DNA of 64,000 nt, taken from the NCBI GenBank assembly GCA_045631485.1, contig JAZQUU010000038.1, forward strand, positions 62,001-126,000, in the 5' to 3' direction. Numbering within the stretch: the stretch's first letter is position 1; every line of letters starts with the position of its first letter. Position numbers and translations under genes: made by a program. The DNA comes from SIG452 sp045631485. GTDB taxonomy: Bacteria > Bacillota > Clostridia > UMGS1840. Positions 54,334 through 63,200 of this stretch are shown here, piece after piece. The notes below the pieces were generated by a model, which saw only the letters and a list, made by a program, of their open reading frames with translations, was not told the DNA's origin and made no database searches.

Positions 54334-55284
54334 TTATATCTCACCTCCAAACCCACAGTAAAGGTATTCTTCAATTTCATCCAGCTCCCAACCTGAGGCA
54401 ATCACTCTGTCCACATCGTCGGGAGTATAGCCCTGGAATCTTGCGATTGATTTTAAGTCACGGATATACTCATCCTTTGTGTCATAACCAATATCGCCCC
54501 AACCCCAGGAAGAATATGATCCGTAGCTCCACCATTCTCTGCCGCTGTAAGAACTGTATCGGAAGGTATTACGCTCTAAATTACCGTCAGAGCGTATTTT
54601 CAATATTTCTCCCCTGGCAATTTCCACAGTCTGAAATTCGCCTCGTTGCAAGGCGTAAAATAAAGGCGGATAGTCTATCAATGCTTTATAGAGAATCTCA
54701 TCTGTTGAGGCGTAAACATAGACCTTCAGCTTCGGAAAATGCAGGATAGATAACGGACTGTCCCCTTTCACCAGCCAGATATTATTTTTATCATCCAGCA
54801 ACGAATAGGAAAAGCTGCCCTCTGTTTTCTCTGCCATATACTTAATACTGTCACAATTAAAATATCGTTGACTCTCAATCAGTTGGACACCGATGTAGCT
54901 ATCCGTTTCAATCTTCGTTTTGGGAAGCTTATGCTCCTTTCTTAACGTCTTGTCGTTATAGAGTACTCCGTTATGAGCAAAGGCAAACTTGGAGTTAATA
55001 CATCTGCCGAAAAAAGGATGGTTATTCCGATTGTTTTTCTCACTTCCCTGAGTGCTGTGACGTGTGTGACCGATCAAAGCGATCAGACAATCTGTATGAT
55101 TAAATTTCAGCTTAAATGCCGATTTATTTTCCTTTGCGATTGTGATACCGGTGGGGTTACAATATGCAATTCCTGTAGCATCCGTACCTCTGACGGCTGA
55201 CTGCTCTGCCAGAGCGTTAGTCAGAGCTGAAAGATTATTCATTTTCTCTCCGTTGTAATTTAAAAAGCCAAATAAACCACACAT
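54334..55284 (-). CDS. class II glutamine amidotransferase partner of the amidoligase
   Basis: A 316-residue Ntn hydrolase with an intact glutaminase site: MCGLFGF (Cys2), Arg75 in GHTRHST, H104-N105-G106 in FAHNGVLYN and ETDS at 126-129. The synthetase or PRTase domain of PurF, GlmS or AsnB is absent, so it is a free-standing ammonia supplier. Around 243-263 lies an odd Ser/Tyr/Trp/Gly-rich stretch, followed by a small helical C-terminal domain (GYTPDDVDRVIASGWELDEIEEYL). It starts two bases after the amidoligase stop, so the two are coupled. It probably feeds ammonia to an amide-bond-forming partner. Confidence 0.88.
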   Translation of the reverse strand: MCGLFGFLNYNGEKMNNLSALTNALAEQSAVRGTDATGIAYCNPTGITIAKENKSAFKLKFNHTDCLIALIGHTRHSTQGSEKNNRNNHPFFGRCINSKFAFAHNGVLYNDKTLRKEHKLPKTKIETDSYIGVQLIESQRYFNCDSIKYMAEKTEGSFSYSLLDDKNNIWLVKGDSPLSILHFPKLKVYVYASTDEILYKALIDYPPLFYALQRGEFQTVEIARGEILKIRSDGNLERNTFRYSSYSGREWWSYGSYSSWGWGDIGYDTKDEYIRDLKSIARFQGYTPDDVDRVIASGWELDEIEEYLYCGFGGEI

Positions 55285-55286
55285 AA

Positions 55287-56402
55287 TTATTCACCCTCCC
55301 TTACTACGGTCACTTCTTCATTTACATACAACATTTTTTCTTTCAGATATTCAATCAGTTCTTTCTTTTCCTTGGGAATCTTCCGAACAAAATCCAACCA
55401 ACTCATTTCTTCCATTTCCTTGTCTGTCATATCTATAGCACAACGACAGATTTCATCTACCAACTGCAAGGTCGCAAGGAAGGTTTTATACTTCAGAGTT
55501 CCACGGAATAAACGAAACTCTACCGTATCATAATTTTGGATATTGACGGCACAATATCTGCCCATCCGTTTGCCCTTTGCTTTGTTGTAGGTTTCGGTAG
55601 TAGTCTCGGAGATAGTGGCATATTTAGCTGCCCAACGATTCAGATTTTCAACCGTTCTGCGACTGAATCGAACCAACTCGTTCCAATGCTTTTCCACAAA
55701 GAACACGATTCTGCCGATGCCCTTTTCCTGCTCTTCATAATTTTTCCCGAATGCGCTTCGTGAGCAATGGATATGTAACCCGCAAGTGTTTGTGTTATGG
55801 GAACGATAGCTTAATTCAATTGCCCGATACAAAAGGTCCTCCCAATTCATATGAGTGGTATGAAATTCCAAGGTCATCGGATGCGACACGATTTCAAAAC
55901 CATCGGGAATAGAACCGTCATACTTGCAATAAATCCGTTCTCCCTCAGAATTTGCGATACTCATCAATTCTTCTGCATTGTCTCCGTAGGCACCGCCCTT
56001 GTCGATTTCCAATTCTACCCCATAAAAAAGATTGCCCAAACCGTAGAAAATCGGGTCGGGCTTATAGCTGTAATTCTTAATGGCACGGTTATTCATACGG
56101 TTCCAGCAATCCTGGCAATAGGGATAATCGCTATCGTCATTTTCATAGTAAGCATAGTCTTTATGAACCAGTTTACCGCAATCTTCACAGTTAACATATT
56201 CATATTCATAACAATGATGGCAAATGGTCAGGTGGGTATCTCCTTCTGCCGAATCTCTCCAGATTCTGTCCCCGCAGTTATCGCAGGTGGTTGTCTGCTC
56301 CGAAAAGCAGGTTGCGCATAGGATTTGTCCGTCAAAGCTATGTGCTTCCTCTTCTGATAAAATTCTTGCGCCACAGTGAGCACAGGTTGTTTTTTCGTTC
56401 AT
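55287..56402 (-). CDS. amidoligase (PF12224-type) with N-terminal zinc-finger array
   Basis: A 371-residue protein. Six CxxC pairs (at 7, 29, 40, 61, 72 and 96) form a LIM/treble-clef-like zinc array over residues 1-100. The glutamine-synthetase-like amidoligase core follows: YGVELEID (127-134), CKYDGSIPDGFEIVSHPM (159-176), CGLHIHCS (207-214) and TVEFRLFRGTLK (293-304), which carry the expected metal and ATP ligands. Iyer and colleagues predicted this family to make peptide-like amide bonds with a glutamine amidotransferase partner. Substrate unknown. The zinc fingers could dock a protein or nucleic acid target. AAAGGAA precedes the ATG. Confidence 0.88.
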   Translation of the reverse strand: MNEKTTCAHCGARILSEEEAHSFDGQILCATCFSEQTTTCDNCGDRIWRDSAEGDTHLTICHHCYEYEYVNCEDCGKLVHKDYAYYENDDSDYPYCQDCWNRMNNRAIKNYSYKPDPIFYGLGNLFYGVELEIDKGGAYGDNAEELMSIANSEGERIYCKYDGSIPDGFEIVSHPMTLEFHTTHMNWEDLLYRAIELSYRSHNTNTCGLHIHCSRSAFGKNYEEQEKGIGRIVFFVEKHWNELVRFSRRTVENLNRWAAKYATISETTTETYNKAKGKRMGRYCAVNIQNYDTVEFRLFRGTLKYKTFLATLQLVDEICRCAIDMTDKEMEEMSWLDFVRKIPKEKKELIEYLKEKMLYVNEEVTVVREGE

Positions 56403-56421
56403 ATTTTTTAATTCCTTTCTT

Positions 56422-56709
56422 TTAATATTCGTTCGCTAATAGCATTGTGGAATGGGTTTCATCATCGATTACGAAAATCTTAGCGGTAACAGGTTCTTCC
56501 CAATCCAACTCATATTCTTTTTCATACGCAGGTTCTTCCTGAATGTGTTTGATTCTCTGTTTGCCGGATGCTTCTGCAGATAATAAAAAAACCTGCAGAT
56601 AGTCTTTATCTACAGGTAGTTTCTCAATCAGCTCCCACATCAGAGCTTGTAAAATCAGCGGAATCTTATCTCGGACACCGCAGGTTATAAATTTTTGATT
56701 TTGGAAAAT
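56422..56709 (-). CDS. DUF960-family protein, probable ATT start
   Basis: The conserved family body is clear: KFITCGVRDKIPLILQALMW, then DYLQVF, ending VTAKIFVIDDETHSTMLLANEY-like. Family members normally begin Met-Phe just before the KxIT motif. Here that position is ATT (56709-56707), and AAAGGAG lies exactly eight bases upstream, so initiation at ATT is likely, giving 95 residues. An ATG at 56736 is in frame but has no ribosome-binding site. DUF960 proteins are small and of unknown function, common on Firmicutes plasmids and ICEs. It heads the operon with the amidoligase and amidotransferase. Confidence 0.75.
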   Translation of the reverse strand: MFQNQKFITCGVRDKIPLILQALMWELIEKLPVDKDYLQVFLLSAEASGKQRIKHIQEEPAYEKEYELDWEEPVTAKIFVIDDETHSTMLLANEY

Positions 56710-56828
56710 AAATATCACTCCTTTTATTGATTTCATTAGTATAATATCTGTTTCATCATGGTCAGAAACCGAATTATAACGAAATAACATAACATTAAAT
56801 TATACTAGTGGAAAGGAGATGAGTCATA

Positions 56829-57023
56829 ATGTTCCATAGTGATTATGACATCTTAACTGCCTACGAAGCCATGGACTATCTTGGCGTAGGCGAAAACACC
56901 CTATACCGCCTTTTAAAAAGTGGCGAGCTTGGAGCTTTTCGTATCGGGAAGATATGGAAGATTCCAAGAAAAGAATTAGACAAATATATTGATAAAAGTG
57001 TAGAAAGGAACCTAACAAAATGA
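56829..57023 (+). CDS. excisionase-type helix-turn-helix protein
   Basis: A 64-residue MerR-like/excisionase (HTH_17) protein: LTAYEAMDYLGVGENTLYRLLKSGEL then FRIGKIWKIPRKELDKYI. GGAAAGGAG precedes the ATG. Such proteins bind att sites during excision or act as small regulators. The stop overlaps the start of the protease gene (ATGA). It is divergent from the DUF960-amidoligase operon and may regulate it. Confidence 0.88.
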   Translation: MFHSDYDILTAYEAMDYLGVGENTLYRLLKSGELGAFRIGKIWKIPRKELDKYIDKSVERNLTK

Positions 57024-57703
57024 ATGGACATGATTTTTTAAAATACTTAACCGTAAACCTAACCACAACTCAAGAAATTGGCAATGTAGAGCGTACCAGC
57101 ACAGCAACAGGATTCTATGCGATACTAAACAACAAGCCTGTTCTGATTACTGCAAAGCATTTTGCCTAGGAAGCAATGTCCAACCTGACATTGCCCGTAC
57201 ATTACCAAATCAATAATACCGTAGTGACAATGCCCATAACTGTAAGAGTAGACTGGATAGATTCCGAAGATTACGATATCTCATACTGTGAAATCAATCC
57301 TATTTCAGATAAATTAAAAGAAATCAACGGAAAAACCATGTTTTATACTGCACTCACTGAAAAAGATATCATGACAAAAGAAGAGTTCTCCGAACTGAAT
57401 GTACTGACTCAGATATTAACAATGGGTTACCCCTACGGTGTCAGCAGTACCCACCACAAATTCCCACTCTTTAAAATGGGGTATCTCTCCAGCCTGCCAA
57501 AAGATTTTACGGAAAACGGTCAAGGCTACCTTGACCTGTTTGGCGAAGAAGGTTGCTCCGGCGCTCCCCTGTTCTTAAATAACTCTCAGCTAAAACTGGT
57601 TGGTGTTCTCACGGAATACGTGTCCGATAAGAAACAGTCACCCAAAAGCACCTCTGTATATGTATCCGCAGATAAAATATTGGAATTGGTAAATCAAGAA
57701 TAG
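57020..57703 (+). pseudogene. trypsin-like serine protease interrupted by an in-frame TAG
   Basis: From ATG 57020, coupled to the helix-turn-helix gene, the frame reads 49 codons to the His of the triad (VLITAKHFA), then TAG 57167-57169, and continues in the same frame to 57703. The later part has the candidate Asp (WIDSEDYDISY) and the Ser (FGEEGCSGAPLFL). Read through, it is a complete 227-residue S1-fold protease with one amber codon. Lys or Gln is the likely original residue, one substitution away. Downstream translation could restart at ATG 57176 but would lack the catalytic His. Confidence 0.8.
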
Positions 57704-57715
57704 TTCGAAATAAAA

Positions 57716-57749
57716 AACATCCGAGTAACCTCTTGGTTACTCGGATGTT
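57716..57749. terminator. terminator between protease and SASP genes
   Basis: Perfect 15-bp stem AACATCCGAGTAACC/GGTTACTCGGATGTT with a TCTT loop; T-run best on the minus strand, so mainly for the SASP gene. Confidence 0.85.
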
Positions 57750-57768
57750 ACAAATTTTCACAATACTC

Positions 57769-58023
57769 TTATACTATGATTCTATACTCATATTCCACAT
57801 TCATCGTATGACCATACGCATTACGATTGTTACGCATAAAATTCATAGTTCGTTCGGGACAAATCTTCTTTACCATCTGACCGCCTACGGAACCTGCTTC
57901 TTTAGAGGTTAAGTCACCGTTGTAACCCTGTTTTAAGTTTACGCCGACATCCTGCGCAGCTTCCATTTTGAATCTGTTTAACGCTTCTTTTGCTTCGGGT
58001 ACTAAGTTCTTTTTGCTTGCCAT
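57769..58023 (-). CDS. alpha/beta-type small acid-soluble spore protein
   Basis: An 84-residue SASP from ATG 58023 (AAAGGAG upstream). The family core is clear: KNLVPEAKEALNRFKMEAAQ, then GVNLKQGYNGDLTSKEAGSVGGQMVKK. It should coat and protect spore DNA, and the germination protease cuts in the core. The C-terminal tail (CPERTMNFMRNN ... EYEYRIIV) is about 20 residues longer than usual and unlike other SASPs. It would be expressed in the forespore under sigma-G; I could not assign that promoter with confidence. Confidence 0.9.
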   Translation of the reverse strand: MASKKNLVPEAKEALNRFKMEAAQDVGVNLKQGYNGDLTSKEAGSVGGQMVKKICPERTMNFMRNNRNAYGHTMNVEYEYRIIV

Positions 58024-58191
58024 GATAATAAAAATCTCCTTTTTATAATTTATCATCCTCAAAAAAATTGTATTGGAAAATGCTCGTTTCCAAAAACTTT
58101 TTTTCGTGGAAGACAGTCATAGTTTGTGCTTTGATACAAAATCTATTCTGGAAATTTTTATCGTTTTTTGAAATGTTTTGTAATACAAAGA

Positions 58192-58220
58192 AAAGGTGAG
58201 CAAATGCTCACCTTTCTTTT
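58192..58220. terminator. orphan hairpin
   Basis: AAAGGTGAGC-AAAT-GCTCACCTTT with T-rich sequence on both sides. No gene ends directly beside it. It lies upstream of the SASP gene and next to the palindromic repeats. Confidence 0.5.
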
Positions 58221-58255
58221 GTTTTTAATTTTGATTTTTTTTCTACCTAACCTAA

Positions 58256-58380
58256 GGTGCAGAGAAAAGGATGCAAAACGGAACAACCGAACCCGCAGGG
58301 GTTATCCGAAGCCGTAGTACTGCGTATAGCATATTTGTGTACGGCGAGTGATGAGGTTGGTTCGTTTGGTGCGTTTTATC
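58256..58380. repeat. palindromic element, three-way-junction family, copy 2
   Basis: Outer arms AAAACGGAACAACC and the complement of GGTTGGTTCGTTT pair. Inner hairpin 1 is AACCC-GCAG-GGGTT, then TCCGAAG, hairpin 2 CCGTA...TACGG, and CGAGTGATGAGG. The layout is that of copy 1 with different stem sequences. Non-coding. Confidence 0.6.
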
Positions 58381-58402
58381 AAGCCGCCATCATAAGGCGA
58401 TG

Positions 58403-58500
58403 AGAAAAGGACTCAGAACAAACAAACCGAGCCCGAAGGGATTACCCGAAGGCGTACATAGGTACGCCGAGAGGCGAGGTTTGCTTGTAACAAAAAAGCA
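58403..58500. repeat. palindromic element, three-way-junction family, copy 3
   Basis: Outer arms ACAAACAAACC and the complement of GGTTTGCTTGT pair. Hairpin 1 is CCC-GAA-GGG, then ACCCGAAG, hairpin 2 GGCGTAC-ATAG-GTACGCC, and CGAGAGGCGAGG. It lies 23 bases from copy 2 in the same orientation. Confidence 0.6.
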
Positions 58501-58562
58501 ATATAAATCAAAATTTGTGACAACAAATTTTCACCTGAAACAAAAAAGGAGTTCCAAAATTC

Positions 58563-58590
58563 TAAGGGAGAGGACAAAGCCTCTCCCTTA
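58563..58590. terminator. hairpin terminator downstream of hpf
   Basis: TAAGGGAGAGG/CCTCTCCCTTA stem with a 6-base loop, 43 bases past the hpf stop on the minus strand. The U-run is weak. Confidence 0.55.
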
Positions 58591-58633
58591 TTTGCTTCAT
58601 TGCTTTTTTGTGGTCTGTGTTCTTTTATCGAGC

Positions 58634-59188
58634 CTATTCAACGTCTAAGATGCCATATTTATCATCTTTTCGTTTGTAAACAATACTGATGCCGTCATGC
58701 TCCGCATTGCGGAAGGCAAAGAAGGTATGTCCCAGAAGATTCATCTGAAGAATTGCTTCGTCCACAAACATGGGTTTCACGGTGATTACCTTGGAACGAG
58801 CCACGGTGAACTCGGTTTCTTCGGGCAAATACAGGGTGTCTTTTTCTTCTTCATCGGTTTCAAAGGCATCAAAAGTTTCTTGGATTGCAGATTCTTTTTT
58901 AATTTTGTTTTCGATTTTGGTTTTATACTTTCTGATTTGCTTCTTTAAATTTTCCATCAGTTCATCCATAGCGGTCCAGATATCTGCATCCGCTTCTTCC
59001 ACACGGAAGATGGTGTCTTTATAGAAAATGGTTAATTCCACAATGTAGGTATCTTTGATGAGAGACAGGGTTACAGTTGCTTCCGCATTATCGTCAAAAA
59101 TTTTGTCGAACTTAGAAAGCTTTGCTGCAAATTTTTCTTTAAAACTGTCTTTCGCCTGGAATTTTCTTTCGTTAAAAATTACTCTCAT
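58634..59188 (-). CDS. hpf: ribosome hibernation promoting factor, long form
   Basis: From ATG 59188 (AAAGGAG upstream) the protein has 184 residues. The N-terminal HPF/YfiA domain (FQAKDSFKEKFAAKLSKFDKIF, VELTIFYKDTIFRVEE, DIWTAMDELMENLKKQIRK) is followed by an acidic linker (DAFETDEEEKDTL). The C-terminal dimerisation domain (VARSKVITVKPMFVDEAILQMNLLGHTFFAFRNAE) completes it. Long HPF dimerises ribosomes into inactive 100S particles in stationary phase. It is a single-gene unit. Confidence 0.95.
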   Translation of the reverse strand: MRVIFNERKFQAKDSFKEKFAAKLSKFDKIFDDNAEATVTLSLIKDTYIVELTIFYKDTIFRVEEADADIWTAMDELMENLKKQIRKYKTKIENKIKKESAIQETFDAFETDEEEKDTLYLPEETEFTVARSKVITVKPMFVDEAILQMNLLGHTFFAFRNAEHDGISIVYKRKDDKYGILDVE

Positions 59189-59308
59189 ACTGATTCTCCT
59201 TTGTCTTAGCCGATTCGAATGGAAAATCCGTAATTTCACGGTTCCGATCGAACCGAGCTGATATTTTTTTATGGAAAGCGGAATCAGAAAATCCGCTCCA
59301 AAAACGAA

Positions 59309-60148
59309 TTAAAGAACCTTAGTGATATGACGGGAAACGTGGCAACAGATATTCACCGCTACGGGCATACCTGCGATATGAGTGGGATGGTCAATAATAT
59401 TTACCCACAAAGCGGTGTTTTTGCCGCCAAGACCTGCAGGACCGATATCGGTGCTGTTGATTTTTTCCATCAGTTCTTTCTGCATTTTCTGATACAGGGG
59501 TTTTTCGGGTACGGTACCGATAGGCTGAGTTAAAGCCACTTTAGACAGTTTTGCCGCCTGCTCAAAGTCACCGCCAACACAAACACCAACCACGATGGGT
59601 GGGCAAGGATTGGGACCTGCAGAACGAACTGCATCCAGTACCACATTTACCACTCCGTCATAACCTGCGGAGGGAGGCAGCATTGCGATTTTACTCATAT
59701 TTTCGCTACCGAAGCCTTTGGGTGCAAAGGTGATTTTCATCTGATCACCAGGAACGATATCATAGTGAATGATTGCAGGAGTGTTATCACCGGTATTCAC
59801 ACGGTCAATGGGGTCTGCCACAACAGATTTTCTTAAGTAGCCGTCCACATAACCCTGGCGAACACCTTCATTAATTGCTTCGGTTAAGTTGCCGTCAACA
59901 TAAACTTCCTGACCCACTTCGATAAAGAATACTGCGTATCCGGTATCCTGGCAGATGGGAATTCTTTCTTCTTTTGCAATATCTGCATTCACAACCAGTT
60001 TTTCTAAAATATTTTTGCCAACGGCGCTGGTTTCGGTTTTGCAAGCACTGCAGATGGACTGATATGCATCATCAGGCAGAATGGTATTGGCATCAATACA
60101 CATCTGTCTTACGGTTTTGGTAATGTCAGTTGCTAAAATAGTTTTCAA
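59309..60148 (-). CDS. class I fumarate hydratase alpha subunit (or tartrate dehydratase alpha)
   Basis: A 279-residue protein that starts at TTG 60148, nine bases after AGGAG. It has the [4Fe-4S] cysteines of the two-subunit class I fumarases: ICQDTGYAVF, SAGPNPCPPIVVGVCVGGDFE and ICCHVSRH. GPAGLGGKNTALWV is the other hallmark. The alpha subunit needs a beta subunit with the swivelling domain, which is normally the next gene. Here hpf follows instead, so the beta gene must lie elsewhere or be lost. It converts fumarate to malate or acts on a related hydroxy acid. Confidence 0.9.
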   Translation of the reverse strand: MKTILATDITKTVRQMCIDANTILPDDAYQSICSACKTETSAVGKNILEKLVVNADIAKEERIPICQDTGYAVFFIEVGQEVYVDGNLTEAINEGVRQGYVDGYLRKSVVADPIDRVNTGDNTPAIIHYDIVPGDQMKITFAPKGFGSENMSKIAMLPPSAGYDGVVNVVLDAVRSAGPNPCPPIVVGVCVGGDFEQAAKLSKVALTQPIGTVPEKPLYQKMQKELMEKINSTDIGPAGLGGKNTALWVNIIDHPTHIAGMPVAVNICCHVSRHITKVL

Positions 60149-60231
60149 TGTTCATCTCTCCTCTTATTTGTTATATTCGACATTTCTGTCGTAAAATCCT
60201 TTTTTTATTTTAAAAAATTTTTTCTTAACTG

Positions 60232-63200
60232 TTAAAATGTCCAGTTGGGCATTATTTTTAATTGATTGATATATTCGGGAGTTGCAACCACACCGGTGAG
60301 CACCGGGTAGAATACAACAAAGAGTGCAATTGTCGCCACACAGACGCCAAGGGGAATCCAAAGGGATTTTCCTTTTTTTGCCACTTGCTTCCAATAGTAT
60401 CCCAACCCCAATGCCAAGAAGCAAACCATGGGGAAATAGTGATACATAAAGGTGCAACGGGTTACAAACATCCAGGGAAGCATCTGAGAAAGATAGCCTG
60501 CCAAAATGACAAATGCAGACAAGGAAACTTTCTTGTTCTTCACAGAATGAACCAACAGATAAATCATTCCCGCAAGGCCGCCCCATAACAGAATGGGATT
60601 GCCGAAGGTGGCAATGGTTTCACGGGAACCGTTTTCCAACAGAACACCCTGATGCATCCAGAGGGGTTTGGCGTTAATCATCCATTCATACCAGGATGCA
60701 CTGTAAGGATGAGTTGCAGTCAGTTGACTGTGATAATTGAACATGTGTTGCTGTGTCGACACAAAGTTCTGCCAGGTGAGTGTCTGGTCAAAGCATTCAA
60801 AATACGGAATGTAGCTCAGATAATAAATCATAAACGGAATCAAGGCATAAAGTCCCAAAGACCACGCAATCAGTTTGCCTGCCTGTGTATTTTTGGGAGC
60901 TCTTTGATACCGCATCCAGATGGCGAACAGATAGATGGAACCAAGGCCGATACCCGGGTAAATCGCCGCCCATTTTACCGCAGCTCCGCATCCGAACATC
61001 ACGCCCGAAATTCCAAGGAATGTAAGGGATTTCCAATTGACTCCCCCTTGCACATATTCGTGCACAAATTCCAGAAGAAACGCAAATGCCGCAACGATAA
61101 AGAATACCATAAAGGAATCGATGGAAGCGATTCTTGTGTGGGATAAATGCATAAAGCCAAAGGTAAACAATACGGTTGTTAAAAAGGCTACTTTATTATA
61201 TCGGAGCAACCGTTTTGCCAACAGATAAAACACGGGAATCATCGCAATGGCAATGGCAACACCCATAAAACGAACACCTAGCATATTCCATCCGAACAAG
61301 CTGATACCGATGGTCATTAAAAGTTTGCCAAGGGGCGGATGAGTGGTTTCATACATGGAAAGGTCGTTTTTGTATTCATACGCGGCTCTGCCGTGATAAA
61401 TTTCGTCAAAATAGAAACTGTTTTCGTAAGAGGGCACATCGGGAACGGTGTGGGGTTCATCCGAAAATGCCGCAACATCGGTTCCGTTGGGTGCAGAAAC
61501 GGTGTATGCGATAACCTCGCCCTGCGCATCCAGGAACATAAATTCGCCCCATTCGGTGATGGCATCGGAACCGTTGTCCAACACTTCAAGCACCACTGCA
61601 TCGGTGGGATAAACAGGCAATTTTTCCTGCTGCCAGCTAAACACATAGGTGGATTTTTCCTGCTTGCCGGAAAAATTTATATACTGATTGATGTCGGCAC
61701 TTACCTGACGAAGTTTAAAGTTTCTTAACCCATAGCCTGCAAAATAGCGAATTTCCGCAAGGTTTTCGGTTTCGGAAAATTGGAAGGTCACACTCTGCCC
61801 TTTTGCCACCTTGGCATAGGTTTTAGGGGTGTTATCGGTGCTTCCCAAACGGTAGAATGCACAACCGCCGAATACCACCATCACACAAAGAAGTGCAACC
61901 GCACTTTTCCAATTGAATTGTTCGGAATATTCACGGATTTTCTTTTCTTTTTGGGGATAATCTGCACGGATGGTCATATAAATATCCCGCACCAGATACC
62001 AAAGGATTGCTAAATTCACAATGGAGCCTACCACAAAAATCATATTGTAGTAAGGGTCGGAAACGCCGCTTAAATATTTTAAGGCAAAATCCAAATTGAG
62101 GAAATAGGTTAATTCCAAGGTGCAGAAAATGCCGAAATATTTTTTCTTGCCGGTAAACACAAATGCAAGAAGGAGAAGAAGAGGCACAAAATACCAGTAA
62201 CGCTCGTGCATTTTGGAGCCAAGCATCACGATGGCAAATAAATAGGTGCCAAAAATCAGGAACAGATTTTTCTTATCCCGATTGAAAATAACCGCCAGAA
62301 TGCCACCCATCACGCAAACCGCCATCAGGATGGTACCCCATTTTTCAAAGGTCAAAAACAGGAAATTATCGGTTAAATTTCTCATATTTCCGTTTAACAA
62401 ACCAAACAGATTAAAGGTATTTAAAGAGGCATAAGGATAAGAAGAAAAGGTCTCGGTGTATTTTTTCACCAAGAACATTAAGTCGGGAACACCGTTTCTG
62501 AAGGGAATCATGGAGATACTCATAATCGCCAGAGCGAAAATGAAGGTTACCGCTAAATTCCAAATGATTTTTACGGCTTTTGGGAACTTGTCTTTCCAAA
62601 CGGGAACAAGCACCAGAGAATCACTTTTTGCAAATAAAATGGCAACAAGGGGTGCAAATAAGAAGCTCTGAGGTTTGGTTAATGCAGACAAGGTAAACAA
62701 CAATGCCGAGCGGGTCAGCTTTTCTTCCAAAAGGAATCGGAAGGTTAAAAGCATTAAGTAGCAAAAGATACCATCAGTCTGTCCCCAATAGGTGCCCGTA
62801 ATCAAAAAGGAGGGCAACAGTGCAAGCATCACAGTAAAGGGTAACTGTTTATTTTGGGGATAGCGTTTACTGTATGCCGAAAGAAGCTCGTAACCGATGA
62901 GCCCTTCGGCTATCATACCGGGCATTTTTACAAACAGTTTGGTGAGATATTCTCCGCCGCCAAGCAGGTTTTTCACCCAACCGAACAGGCCCGTCATCAT
63001 AATATAAAGGGGCGGATAATCGCAAAAATATCCGTCGGCATAAAAACCGTTTAAGCCGCCTGCGGCTCGTTCCATCCAGGCGGTGTAGGTATTCATATCT
63101 ACCTCATATCCTTTAAAATAGGGGGAGATAAGAATTTTTATCAATGTAATCACGCCAAGGGTCACCAGGCATCCTGCCGTGGGTTTTCTCTGAGCGTTCA

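Noticed and set aside
57769..58062. SASP start at the more upstream in-frame codon (98-residue form)
   Set aside because: The added residues (MRMINYKKEIFII) come from the leader and its Shine-Dalgarno; AAAGGAG correctly precedes MASKKN at 58023.
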